A DNA stretch of 6,142 nucleotides from contig MGXL01000006.1 of NCBI GenBank assembly GCA_001801365.1, positions 19,911 to 26,052 of the forward strand, read 5' to 3'. Position numbers and translations under genes: made by a program. Below, piece by piece: positions 1 through 5,414 of this stretch (position 1 is its first letter; the number at the start of each line of letters is the position of its first letter). The DNA is from Gammaproteobacteria bacterium RBG_16_57_12. GTDB taxonomy: Bacteria; Pseudomonadota; Gammaproteobacteria; RBG-16-57-12. Below the pieces are notes generated by a model, which was not told the DNA's origin, searched no databases, and worked only from the letters and a program-made list of their open reading frames with translations.

Positions 1-1142
1 TGCATGCCGGGCGCATTGAGGTTTTCATTGGGGCCGCGCTCCTTGTGTACCCGGTAGAACCCGCCGACCACGAAGCGATCGATCATATACACCACCGGCT
101 CGGCCACGGCCTCGCCCCAGGTCTCGAAGGTGTACACCCCCTCCTGCATAATCACGCGGGTGATCTCCTGCCCGCCCTTGCTGGCCGACATGCGGGTGCG
201 CTGCTTGCGGTTCAGCGCCACGATCTCGTCGGCATTGTGCACCGTCATCACGCCCATGCCATAGGTGCCGGCATCCGCCTTGACGATGACGAAGGGTTTC
301 TTGTCCAGACCGTATTCATCGTACTTGAGCTGGATGGCCGTGAGCAGGGCGTTGACGTTGTTCACCAGACATTCCTCGCCCTCGCGCTTCATGAAATTGA
401 TCTCGCCGCAATTGCGGAACAGCGGATCGATCAGCCAGGAGTCGATGCCCAGCAGGGCGCCGAACTCCGCCGCCACCGAGCGGTAATGCACAAAGTGCCC
501 GGACTTGAGACGGTCGGACCAGCCCAGGGACAGCGGCGGGATCACCGGCTGGTCGAGACCCTTGAGGATCTCGGGCTTGCCCGAAGACAGATCATTGTTC
601 AGCAGGATGGCGCAGGGATCGAAATCCGCCACGCCCAGGCGGTTGCCGCTACGCACCAGAGGCTCGAGCAGCACCCGGCGCCCCGAGGGCAGCTCGATGG
701 GCAGTGGTTCGGTGATCTCCGGCAGCAGCGAACCGATGCGCACCCGGAAGCCCGCCGGGGGGATGATCTCCACCAGCGTGGCCAGGCTCTCCAGATAAAA
801 CAGATTGCGGGTATGAGTCTCGGGGATCAGCAATATCCCCACCGAGGTGCAACAGGTCCGCTCGATGGCATATTGCATCGCCTGCACACACAGCGGCAGA
901 AAGGCCGGATTCAGATTATTGAACCCGGCGGGAAACAGATTGGTATCCACGGGGGCCAGCTTGAAGCCGGCATTGCGCAAGTCCACCGAGGTATAAAAGG
1001 GCGGCGGGTTCTGCAACCACTGGGCGCGGAACCAGGCCTCGATCCGCGCCTGCTGATCCAGCAGATGCCGCTCGAGCTGCAACACCGGCCCGGTCAGGGC
1101 CGTGGTGAGATGGGGAACCATGGGTAAGGCTACGCTGTTCAT
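1..1142 (-). CDS. gshA: Glutamate-cysteine ligase, A. ferrooxidans-type family (3' end beyond window)
   Basis: This enzyme joins L-glutamate to L-cysteine using ATP to form gamma-glutamylcysteine, the first step of cytoplasmic glutathione synthesis. 380 codons are visible without a stop. From recalled family length (about 430 residues) roughly 50 C-terminal residues lie beyond position 1. Recognisable stretches are PVDTNLFPAGFNNL starting near residue 64 and a glycine-rich, ATP-grasp-like segment KADAGTYGMGVMTV at residues 288-301. The start at 1142 (MNSVALPMVPHL) is preferred because AGGAAG (complement of 1149-1154) lies six bases upstream. An in-frame ATG at 1121 is the alternative. The long opposite-strand reading frame over this gene is a codon-bias shadow. 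The gene is divergent from the island to its right and looks like intact core genome. Family assignment is firm; the exact start is less so. Confidence 0.93.
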   Translation of the reverse strand, partial: MNSVALPMVPHLTTALTGPVLQLERHLLDQQARIEAWFRAQWLQNPPPFYTSVDLRNAGFKLAPVDTNLFPAGFNNLNPAFLPLCVQAMQYAIERTCCTSVGILLIPETHTRNLFYLESLATLVEIIPPAGFRVRIGSLLPEITEPLPIELPSGRRVLLEPLVRSGNRLGVADFDPCAILLNNDLSSGKPEILKGLDQPVIPPLSLGWSDRLKSGHFVHYRSVAAEFGALLGIDSWLIDPLFRNCGEINFMKREGEECLVNNVNALLTAIQLKYDEYGLDKKPFVIVKADAGTYGMGVMTVHNADEIVALNRKQRTRMSASKGGQEITRVIMQEGVYTFETWGEAVAEPVVYMIDRFVVGGFYRVHKERGPNENLNAPGM

Positions 1143-1842
1143 GCAGGACTTCCTGGGGGTGGGGGTGGCAAGGGCCTGTTTTCAGGCGCGATGGCAATTT
1201 ATTTTAAATCAGGCACTTGAAATGAGCCAGCCTATTTGCTGCCCGGGGCGCGGCAGATCAAGGGTTACAAGCCCTTGCCAACATCAGCATAAACAAGTTT
1301 TTCAGCGGTCATCGACCGTACAGATCGCTTTCATCGCTCGGCCAACAGCACAGGCGCTAGCGGCCGATGGATGGACATTTTTCGGACAGCAGACTTGGGC
1401 TGGCCATAATATCTGGATGAAAAACAAAGATATTTATCAAACAACACCGGACATTTTTGCGGACATAATAACGCCAATGGACCTTCCTGAAATAATCTGC
1501 CGGAACGAATGAGGTGACCTGCCAATAGCGGAGACAAAAAAAGCAGGGCACGATCCCTTCTGGATACAGGATGACTTTGCCAGAATGGTCAAAACAGATT
1601 TTGTCCGCAACCATGATAACCACGCAAGTAGAGGCAAATTTCGTGTCATGACAAACAATCTGCATAAAAACCACCTTAGCTCTACACATGTATCACATGA
1701 AACATATGCATGGGAGCAAGCGGGTATCGTGACTACTATCCTGCCACTGCGCCGGCTCCCTATAAAAAAACGATTGCGCACTCCTTCAAGAACCCGTATT
1801 TTTAAGGACATTCCCCCACGGATCAACACACCCGAGAGGATC
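1143..1842. other. Divergent intergenic region, no convincing gene
   Basis: These 700 bases separate gshA from the WYL regulator. Short reading frames occur on both strands but none shows a recognisable domain or a good start. The part from about 1390 to 1800 is AT-richer than its surroundings. Visible structure includes a hairpin in the gshA leader (GCCTG-TTTT-CAGGC, 1174-1187) and a six-base-pair inverted repeat CAAGGG/CCCTTG (1259-1264 and 1272-1277). There are also a perfect palindrome TGTCATGACA (1644-1653) and an inverted repeat CATGT-ATC-ACATG (1687-1699). TATAAA at 1761 could be a -10 box for the WYL gene, but no -35 box lies at the proper distance. Promoters of both flanking genes presumably lie here, but I cannot place them reliably. 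Confidence 0.6.
1373..1465. repeat. Pair of near-identical direct repeats upstream of WYL gene
   Basis: GGACATTTTTCGGACA at 1373-1388 recurs as GGACATTTTTGCGGACA at 1449-1465, differing by one inserted G, 76 bp apart. Each unit contains two direct GGACA half-sites, 11 bp apart in the first and 12 bp apart in the second, close to one helical turn. A related inverted half-site, TGTCCGCAA, lies at 1602-1610. The arrangement resembles protein-binding sites between divergent genes. The WYL regulator is the obvious candidate ligand, but that is inference only. Confidence 0.45.
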
Positions 1843-2814
1843 ATGGACCGCACGGAACGCTTTCACCATATCAACCGGTTGCTGCGCCAGCACCGCGCCG
1901 TCCCCATGAAGCGGCTGATGCAAGAACTTGGCGTCTCGCGCGCCACGGTCACCCGCGACCTCGAATACCTGCGCGACCGGTTCAATGCCCCGATCATTTT
2001 CGACCAGACACTCAACGGCTACCGCTACGATGAAGCCCCCGGTGCGGCACCCTTTGAACTGCCAGGGTTGTGGTTCAACCCCACGGAAATCCACGCCCTG
2101 CTTACCTGCCACCAGCTCCTGGCCAGCCTGCAACCCGGCCTGCTCGAACCGCATATCCGCCCCTTGCAGCAGCGCCTGCGCAAGATCCTCGACGAATCCG
2201 ACCACAGCTGGGAAGAAGTCGCCCGCCGCGTGCGCATCCTGCCCCACGCCACCCGGCGCGTGCCACCCGAGCACTTCAGCGCCGTCGCCAGCGCCTTGCT
2301 CACCCGCAAGCGCCTGCGACTGCAATACCACGGCCGTGCCCGCGGCGAAGCCACCGAACGCGAAGTATCACCCCAGCGCCTCGTCCACTACCGCGACAAC
2401 TGGTATCTCGATGCCTGGTGCCACCTGCGCGGCAGCCTGCGCACCTTCTCCCTCGACAGCATTCAGCACGCCGAGCGCCTGGACCAGCCCACCCATGACA
2501 TTCCCGAAGACGAGCTCGACCAATATTTCAGCAGCGCCTACGGCATCTTCTCTGGACACGCCGATCACATGGCCATCCTCCGCTTCACGCCCGAGCGCGC
2601 CCGCTGGGTCGCCCATGAGCACTGGCATCCCGGCCAGCAGGGCGAATGGCTGTCCGACGGCCGCTACGAACTGCGCATCCCCTACGGCGATCCCAGGGAA
2701 CTCATCATGGACATATTGAAATTCGGGCCGGATGTGGAAATCGTCTGCCCGGAAGAACTGCGGCGGGCGGTCAAAAAGCGGATGGCACAGACCCTGCGGC
2801 ACTACGAGGAGTAA
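1843..2814 (+). CDS. WYL-domain transcriptional regulator (HTH-WYL-WCX)
   Basis: A predicted DNA-binding regulator of 323 residues, the usual length for this family. Residues 1-60 form a winged helix-turn-helix, with ELGVSRATVTRDLEYLRDRF as the recognition-helix region. The WYL domain spans roughly residues 145-225, with the name-giving triplet in RDNWYLDAW (W187-Y188-L189). The C-terminal WCX region runs from about 242 to 323, including YGDPRELIMDILKFGPDVEI. WYL domains are ligand-sensing modules thought to bind nucleic acid or nucleotide signals, and such regulators often control defence loci. The start at 1843 is chosen because GAGAGGA (1834-1840) lies just upstream and the HTH begins directly after it. 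The frame stays open back to 1585, but those extra 86 codons resemble no domain. The last third is duplicated at 5142-5294. No target can be read directly from the sequence. Confidence 0.93.
   Translation: MDRTERFHHINRLLRQHRAVPMKRLMQELGVSRATVTRDLEYLRDRFNAPIIFDQTLNGYRYDEAPGAAPFELPGLWFNPTEIHALLTCHQLLASLQPGLLEPHIRPLQQRLRKILDESDHSWEEVARRVRILPHATRRVPPEHFSAVASALLTRKRLRLQYHGRARGEATEREVSPQRLVHYRDNWYLDAWCHLRGSLRTFSLDSIQHAERLDQPTHDIPEDELDQYFSSAYGIFSGHADHMAILRFTPERARWVAHEHWHPGQQGEWLSDGRYELRIPYGDPRELIMDILKFGPDVEIVCPEELRRAVKKRMAQTLRHYEE
2680..2767 (+). repeat. Direct repeat, copy 1 (inside intact WYL gene)
   Basis: This stretch of the WYL C-terminus aligns without gaps to 5157-5244, offset 2477 bp. By hand I count 9 differences in 88 positions (about 90% identity), several of them at third codon positions. 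Confidence 0.85.
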
Positions 2815-2869
2815 TAAGTAATGAATCGACCGCACCCTGGAAGGGCACGCCCTCTGGCACAGTTAAGCA

Positions 2870-2885
2870 CCCCGTATATTCGGGG
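2870..2885 (+). terminator. Weak hairpin after WYL gene, possible terminator
   Basis: CCCCG (2870-2874), loop TATATT, CGGGG (2881-2885) makes a five-base-pair GC stem about 55 bases after the WYL stop. No U-tract follows, so a factor-independent terminator is doubtful. A second small inverted repeat, AGGGC-AC-GCCCT, lies at 2842-2853. Confidence 0.25.
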
Positions 2886-2910
2886 GTTGCTCAATCAATC
2901 GGTTGGCGGC

Positions 2911-2939
2911 TTGACCTATGTAGCAAGACAGGCTACGTT
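2911..2939 (+). promoter_or_regulatory. Probable sigma70 promoter of the MNT-HEPN operon
   Basis: TTGACC (2911-2916) is a near-consensus -35 box. A 17-base spacer leads to TACGTT (2934-2939), a weak -10 match. The -10 box and part of the spacer lie inside the palindromic operator, which suits a repressible promoter. It sits 34 bases before the MNT start codon. Confidence 0.5.
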
Positions 2940-2957
2940 TGTAGCAGTAATGGCTAC
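2920..2957. promoter_or_regulatory. Two tandem palindromes, probable autoregulatory operator
   Basis: GTAGC-N7-GCTAC occurs twice: 2920-2924 with 2932-2936, and 2941-2945 with 2953-2957. The centres are 21 bp apart, about two helical turns, so two dimers could bind the same face of the DNA. The half-site is preceded by T (TGTAGC) in three of four cases and by C in the remaining one. The array overlaps the candidate -10 box and ends 15 bases before the start codon of a gene encoding an N-terminal helix-turn-helix. Binding by that protein is inference. Confidence 0.75.
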
Positions 2958-2972
2958 ACATGGAGATCGACC

Positions 2973-3557
2973 ATGTCATCCGCACTGGCTGAACTGTTAT
3001 TCAAGGATTACCGGCGCCGGGTATTGGGCTTGTTATTGCTGCACCCGGAGAAGAAATTCCATGTCCGTGAGATTGCCCGATTAACCGGGACCGTCGCCGG
3101 AACATTGCATAAAGAGCTGACGCGGCTGGCTGAAGCCGGCCTGTTGGCCAGAGAAACCGTAGGCAACCAGATCCGGTATGGCGCGAACCGCGAGTGCCCG
3201 ATTTATGAAGAACTGGCCGGCATACTGCGCAAAACCTCTGGCCTTGTGGATGTGCTCGCCGACGCCCTGGCACCGCTGGCGGAAAAAATCGAAAGCGCAT
3301 TTGTCTTTGGCTCGATGGCCCGAGGCACCGAAACGGCAGGGAGCGACGTGGATATTATGGTCATAGGAGATGTCAGGTTCTCAGAAGTGGTAAAGGCGCT
3401 CCATGGCGCGCAAGGAATCTTGCGCCGTGAGATAAACCCGAAAGTGTATGGCAAGGCAGAATGGCGGCGTATGAATGAAAAGAAGGATGCCTTCGTCAAA
3501 GAAGTGACCGCAAAACCGAAGCTCTACATCATAGGATCAGCCCATGAGCCTGGATAA
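2973..3557 (+). CDS. HTH-nucleotidyltransferase (MNT) antitoxin-like protein
   Basis: A 194-residue protein with an N-terminal winged helix (about residues 15-70; [20 protein letters not shown] is the helix-turn-helix core) fused to a minimal nucleotidyltransferase domain (about 95-190). The catalytic signature [18 protein letters not shown] spans residues 113-130, with G113-S114 and the metal-binding pair D125 and D127 intact. In characterised MNT/HEPN pairs the MNT protein neutralises a HEPN toxin by transferring AMP from ATP to it. The winged helix suggests this version also controls its own operon through the adjacent palindromes. The start at 2973 has GGAGA at 2962-2966 with a six-base spacer. 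The frame is open further upstream, overlapping the WYL gene, but that part carries no domain. The stop overlaps the HEPN start by 14 bp, indicating translational coupling. The gene appears intact although its partner is broken. Confidence 0.9.
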   Translation: MSSALAELLFKDYRRRVLGLLLLHPEKKFHVREIARLTGTVAGTLHKELTRLAEAGLLARETVGNQIRYGANRECPIYEELAGILRKTSGLVDVLADALAPLAEKIESAFVFGSMARGTETAGSDVDIMVIGDVRFSEVVKALHGAQGILRREINPKVYGKAEWRRMNEKKDAFVKEVTAKPKLYIIGSAHEPG

Positions 3558-3759
3558 TCTGGTAGGCATAACTCTGGAGAAGCTGACACCGGACAGCTCC
3601 GCCATTTCACGGCTGCTCAACGCTGCAAAACGTAACATTGCCGACGCGCAAATAACAGATGTAAGCGCAGAGAATCGATTCGATGCCGCTTACAAAGCGA
3701 TCATGCAACTGGCCAATGCAGCCCTGCAGGTCAGAGGTTACCGGACACTTACCAGTTCG
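3544..3759 (+). pseudogene. HEPN toxin gene, 5' half (disrupted)
   Basis: The first 72 codons match the N-terminal half of the small HEPN proteins paired with MNT genes: [14 protein letters not shown] at 23-36, then [18 protein letters not shown] at 44-61, and GYRTLTSS at 65-72. The start is supported by AGGA at 3533-3536, seven bases upstream, and by the 14-bp overlap with the MNT gene. After codon 72, where family members usually continue with a Gly-His-His-type segment, the frame enters unrelated sequence and ends at 3969 as a 141-residue chimera. The missing C-terminal half is at 4884-5063. HEPN proteins of this type are typically RNA-targeting toxins; this one is unlikely to be functional as a single chain. 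About 20 central codons appear to have been lost, judged from recalled family members. Confidence 0.85.
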
Positions 3760-4883
3760 TGCTGGAGCACGGCGGGCGCAGTGGCACCTCGCCCGCGACA
3801 AATCCGGCCATTGCTCACCTCCGGCCGCTATGCCGGCGCGCAGGCTGCGGAAGACGACGGCGAAGCCTTCGTCGACAAGATGCACCAGTGGCGCGAGCAG
3901 CAGATCGTTACGGTGCGGCTGGATGCAGCGATTGAGGCCAACCTGAGGGAGCTTGGGCATGGTGGGTAAGAAAAACAGGGCTGTTGCACTGCGTGAAGAG
4001 CGTTTGCGGGGGCTGATCTACTCCGTGCGCGGAGTAGAGGTAATGCTCGACAGCGATCTGGCACCGCTCTACGGGGTCGAAACCAGGGTGTTCAATCAAG
4101 CGGTGAAACGTAACATTGAACGGTTTCCCGATTCGTTCCGCTTTCAGATCATCCAGGGTGAGTACGACTCTTTAAGATCACAATTTGTGACCTTAGAAAC
4201 CGGCCGAGGGAAACACCGCAAATACCTCCCCTACGCCTTCACCGAACAGGGCGTGGCCATGCTCTCGGCCGTGCTGCGTAGCGACACCGCCATCCAGACC
4301 AGCATCCACATCATCAACGCCTTCGTCGCCATGCGCCGGTTTCTGGCGGCCAGCGGCGGCCTGCTGCAACGCATGGACTCGCTGGAGCAGCGGCAACTCA
4401 CCCACCAGATCAAGACCGATGCACGCTTCGACCAGGTCTTCGATGCCCTGGAACAGAAAAGCCTGAGCCCGACCCAGGGCATCTTTTTCGATGGCCAGAT
4501 CTTCGATGCCTATGTCTTCATCAACGACCTGCTGCGGCAGGCGAAGCAATCCATCGTCCTGATCGACAACTATGTGGATGACAGCGTGCTGACACAGCTC
4601 GCCAAACGCAGAAAGGGCGTCAGCGCTAGCATTCTCACCAAAACAATCAGTAAAACACTGGCGCAGGATCTCAAGAAACACAACGCCCAGTACCCGCCCA
4701 TTCAGGTGCGGGAGTTTGCCGACAGCCATGACCGCTTTCTGATCCTGGACGGCGAAACCGTCTATCACCTCGGTGCATCACTGAAAGATTTGGGCAAGAA
4801 GTGGTTCGCCTTCTCCCACATGAACAAGGCTGGACTGGTGGTGATGCAGCGCATCGCCCAGGCATTGCCGACGGGAGAGAACA
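3760..4883 (+). other. Foreign block (hsdM tail plus ORF6N gene) inside the HEPN gene
   Basis: Sequence between the two HEPN halves is unrelated to HEPN and carries the end of a type I restriction methylase subunit followed by a complete ORF6N gene. I see no transposase, terminal inverted repeats or target-site duplication at either edge. Replacement by recombination or illegitimate joining therefore fits better than transposition. The left edge is set by the end of HEPN similarity at 3759; the right edge near 4883-4888 is uncertain by a few codons. Confidence 0.7.
3796..3969 (+). pseudogene. hsdM: HsdM (type I restriction N6-adenine methylase) C-terminal remnant
   Basis: The last 57 codons of the chimeric frame read [16 protein letters not shown], then [11 protein letters not shown], then [16 protein letters not shown] and stop. 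This matches the usual C-terminus of HsdM subunits, in which a TPGRYVGA segment is followed by EDDGEPFEEKM, a Gln/Glu-rich helix and a Leu-Gly-rich end. Compared with that pattern, about five residues appear to be missing after DKM, and the segment before GRYAG is degraded. All catalytic parts of the methylase are absent, so the fragment can have no enzymatic role. It is read in frame with the HEPN 5' half, apparently by chance. Identification rests on motif memory rather than a search. Confidence 0.72.
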
Positions 4884-4891
4884 ATGAATAA
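3959..4891 (+). CDS. ORF6N-domain protein with PLD-like C-terminal domain
   Basis: A 310-residue protein. Residues 12-105 form an ORF6N domain, a DNA-binding-type module common in phage and mobile-element proteins. Its signatures are [20 protein letters not shown] at 24-43, [12 protein letters not shown] at 51-62 and [20 protein letters not shown] at 89-108. A likely helical linker (130-170) precedes a C-terminal domain beginning near [10 protein letters not shown] (177-185), with [14 protein letters not shown] at 198-211. It contains SHDRFLILD at 256-264 and [11 protein letters not shown] at 269-279, reminiscent of a phospholipase-D-like fold. The ATG at 3959 is chosen because AGGGAG lies seven bases upstream; TTG at 3953 is possible. 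It overlaps the hsdM remnant by 11 bp, as in type I restriction operons where such genes follow hsdM. The frame looks intact. Its biochemical function is unknown to me. Confidence 0.88.
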   Translation: MVGKKNRAVALREERLRGLIYSVRGVEVMLDSDLAPLYGVETRVFNQAVKRNIERFPDSFRFQIIQGEYDSLRSQFVTLETGRGKHRKYLPYAFTEQGVAMLSAVLRSDTAIQTSIHIINAFVAMRRFLAASGGLLQRMDSLEQRQLTHQIKTDARFDQVFDALEQKSLSPTQGIFFDGQIFDAYVFINDLLRQAKQSIVLIDNYVDDSVLTQLAKRRKGVSASILTKTISKTLAQDLKKHNAQYPPIQVREFADSHDRFLILDGETVYHLGASLKDLGKKWFAFSHMNKAGLVVMQRIAQALPTGENNE

Positions 4892-5063
4892 CGACACGGT
4901 GATTGTATTGGATGCCATGCGAAAACAACGCAACGTCGCCGATTATTCCGGTGATACTATTCCAGAGAGCGCCGTCACAGAGTGTGTAGCCCAGGCGGAA
5001 AAGCTGCTGCGTGACGTAACCAACTGGATTCAAGCCAATAAACCAGAGTTGATGGAGACATGA
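4884..5063 (+). pseudogene. HEPN toxin gene, 3' half (disrupted)
   Basis: A 59-codon frame (from [20 protein letters not shown] to the end) matches the C-terminal half of the HEPN protein whose N-terminal half is at 3544-3759. In intact relatives the VLDALRRKRN-type helix follows directly after the segment missing here. The ATG overlaps the ORF6N stop by eight bases and has GGGAGA (4873-4878) five bases upstream, so it may still be translated as a separate peptide. A canonical HEPN R-x(4-6)-H motif is not evident; the corresponding stretch reads RNVADY. As half a domain it should be non-functional alone. Confidence 0.85.
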
Positions 5064-5141
5064 GCAAAAAAGAGTGGGCAGTATCATCGTGTGAGACACC
5101 GGATTTCACATAATGATGCCAGACCTCCATCAAGTAAGGGT

Positions 5142-5294
5142 TGGGAGCCACGTTTTCCCTACGGCGATCCCCGGGAACTCGTCATGGATATTTTGAAATT
5201 CGGGCCGAATGTGGAAGTCGTTGGCCCCGAAGAACTGCGGCGGGAAGTGAGGGGGTGGTTGATGCGGGCAATAGGAATTTATCAGAAGAAATAA
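5142..5294 (+). pseudogene. Second WYL regulator, C-terminal remnant
   Basis: About 50 codons, beginning near WEPRFPYGDPREL and ending in IGIYQKK before TAA, correspond to the last ~50 residues of the WYL regulator at 1843-2814 (YELRIPYGDPREL onward). Similarity is high to the block GPEELRREV and weakens over the last 18 residues. The open frame extends back to a GTG at 5091, but residues encoded before 5142 do not resemble the regulator, so the HTH and WYL domains are gone. The differences are consistent with a paralogous or allelic WYL gene rather than a fresh duplication. No function is expected. Confidence 0.85.
5157..5244 (+). repeat. Direct repeat, copy 2 (WYL remnant)
   Basis: Partner of 2680-2767: same orientation, ungapped, about 90% identical. 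The two copies bracket the MNT gene, the split HEPN gene and the inserted block. Confidence 0.85.
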
Positions 5295-5414
5295 CCGCGC
5301 TGTATCACCGCATGAGGCACCCCCTGTGTTACAAAGGCAGAACGATTGGGGCGGCGAGTGCAGCCTGACCTTCCACCAACTGGAACTACAGCGAGATACA
5401 AAGGGAAAATTTCG

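Noticed and set aside
45..1127. 360-codon plus-strand reading frame opposite gshA
   Set aside because: It is exactly antisense to a well-conserved gshA frame, is rich in His, Gln, Gly and Arg as expected for a GC-rich shadow, and has no recognisable domain.
1585..1842. 86-codon N-terminal extension of the WYL frame
   Set aside because: No domain similarity, AT-rich leader composition, and the regulator's HTH starts right after the ATG at 1843, which has a nearby purine-rich site.
1786..2835. Minus-strand frames over the WYL gene
   Set aside because: Codon-bias shadows of the WYL gene, with no motifs of their own.
2646..2972. Upstream extension of the MNT frame
   Set aside because: It overlaps the WYL coding end and runs through the promoter and operator. 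The ATG at 2973 has a good ribosome site and begins the winged helix.
3760..4883. Insertion sequence or transposon as cause of the HEPN split
   Set aside because: No transposase, terminal inverted repeats or target duplication could be seen at the junctions.
5060..5113. 17-codon frame starting at an ATGA overlap with the HEPN stop
   Set aside because: Too short, no similarity, and ribosome-site spacing too tight (two bases). Probably fortuitous.
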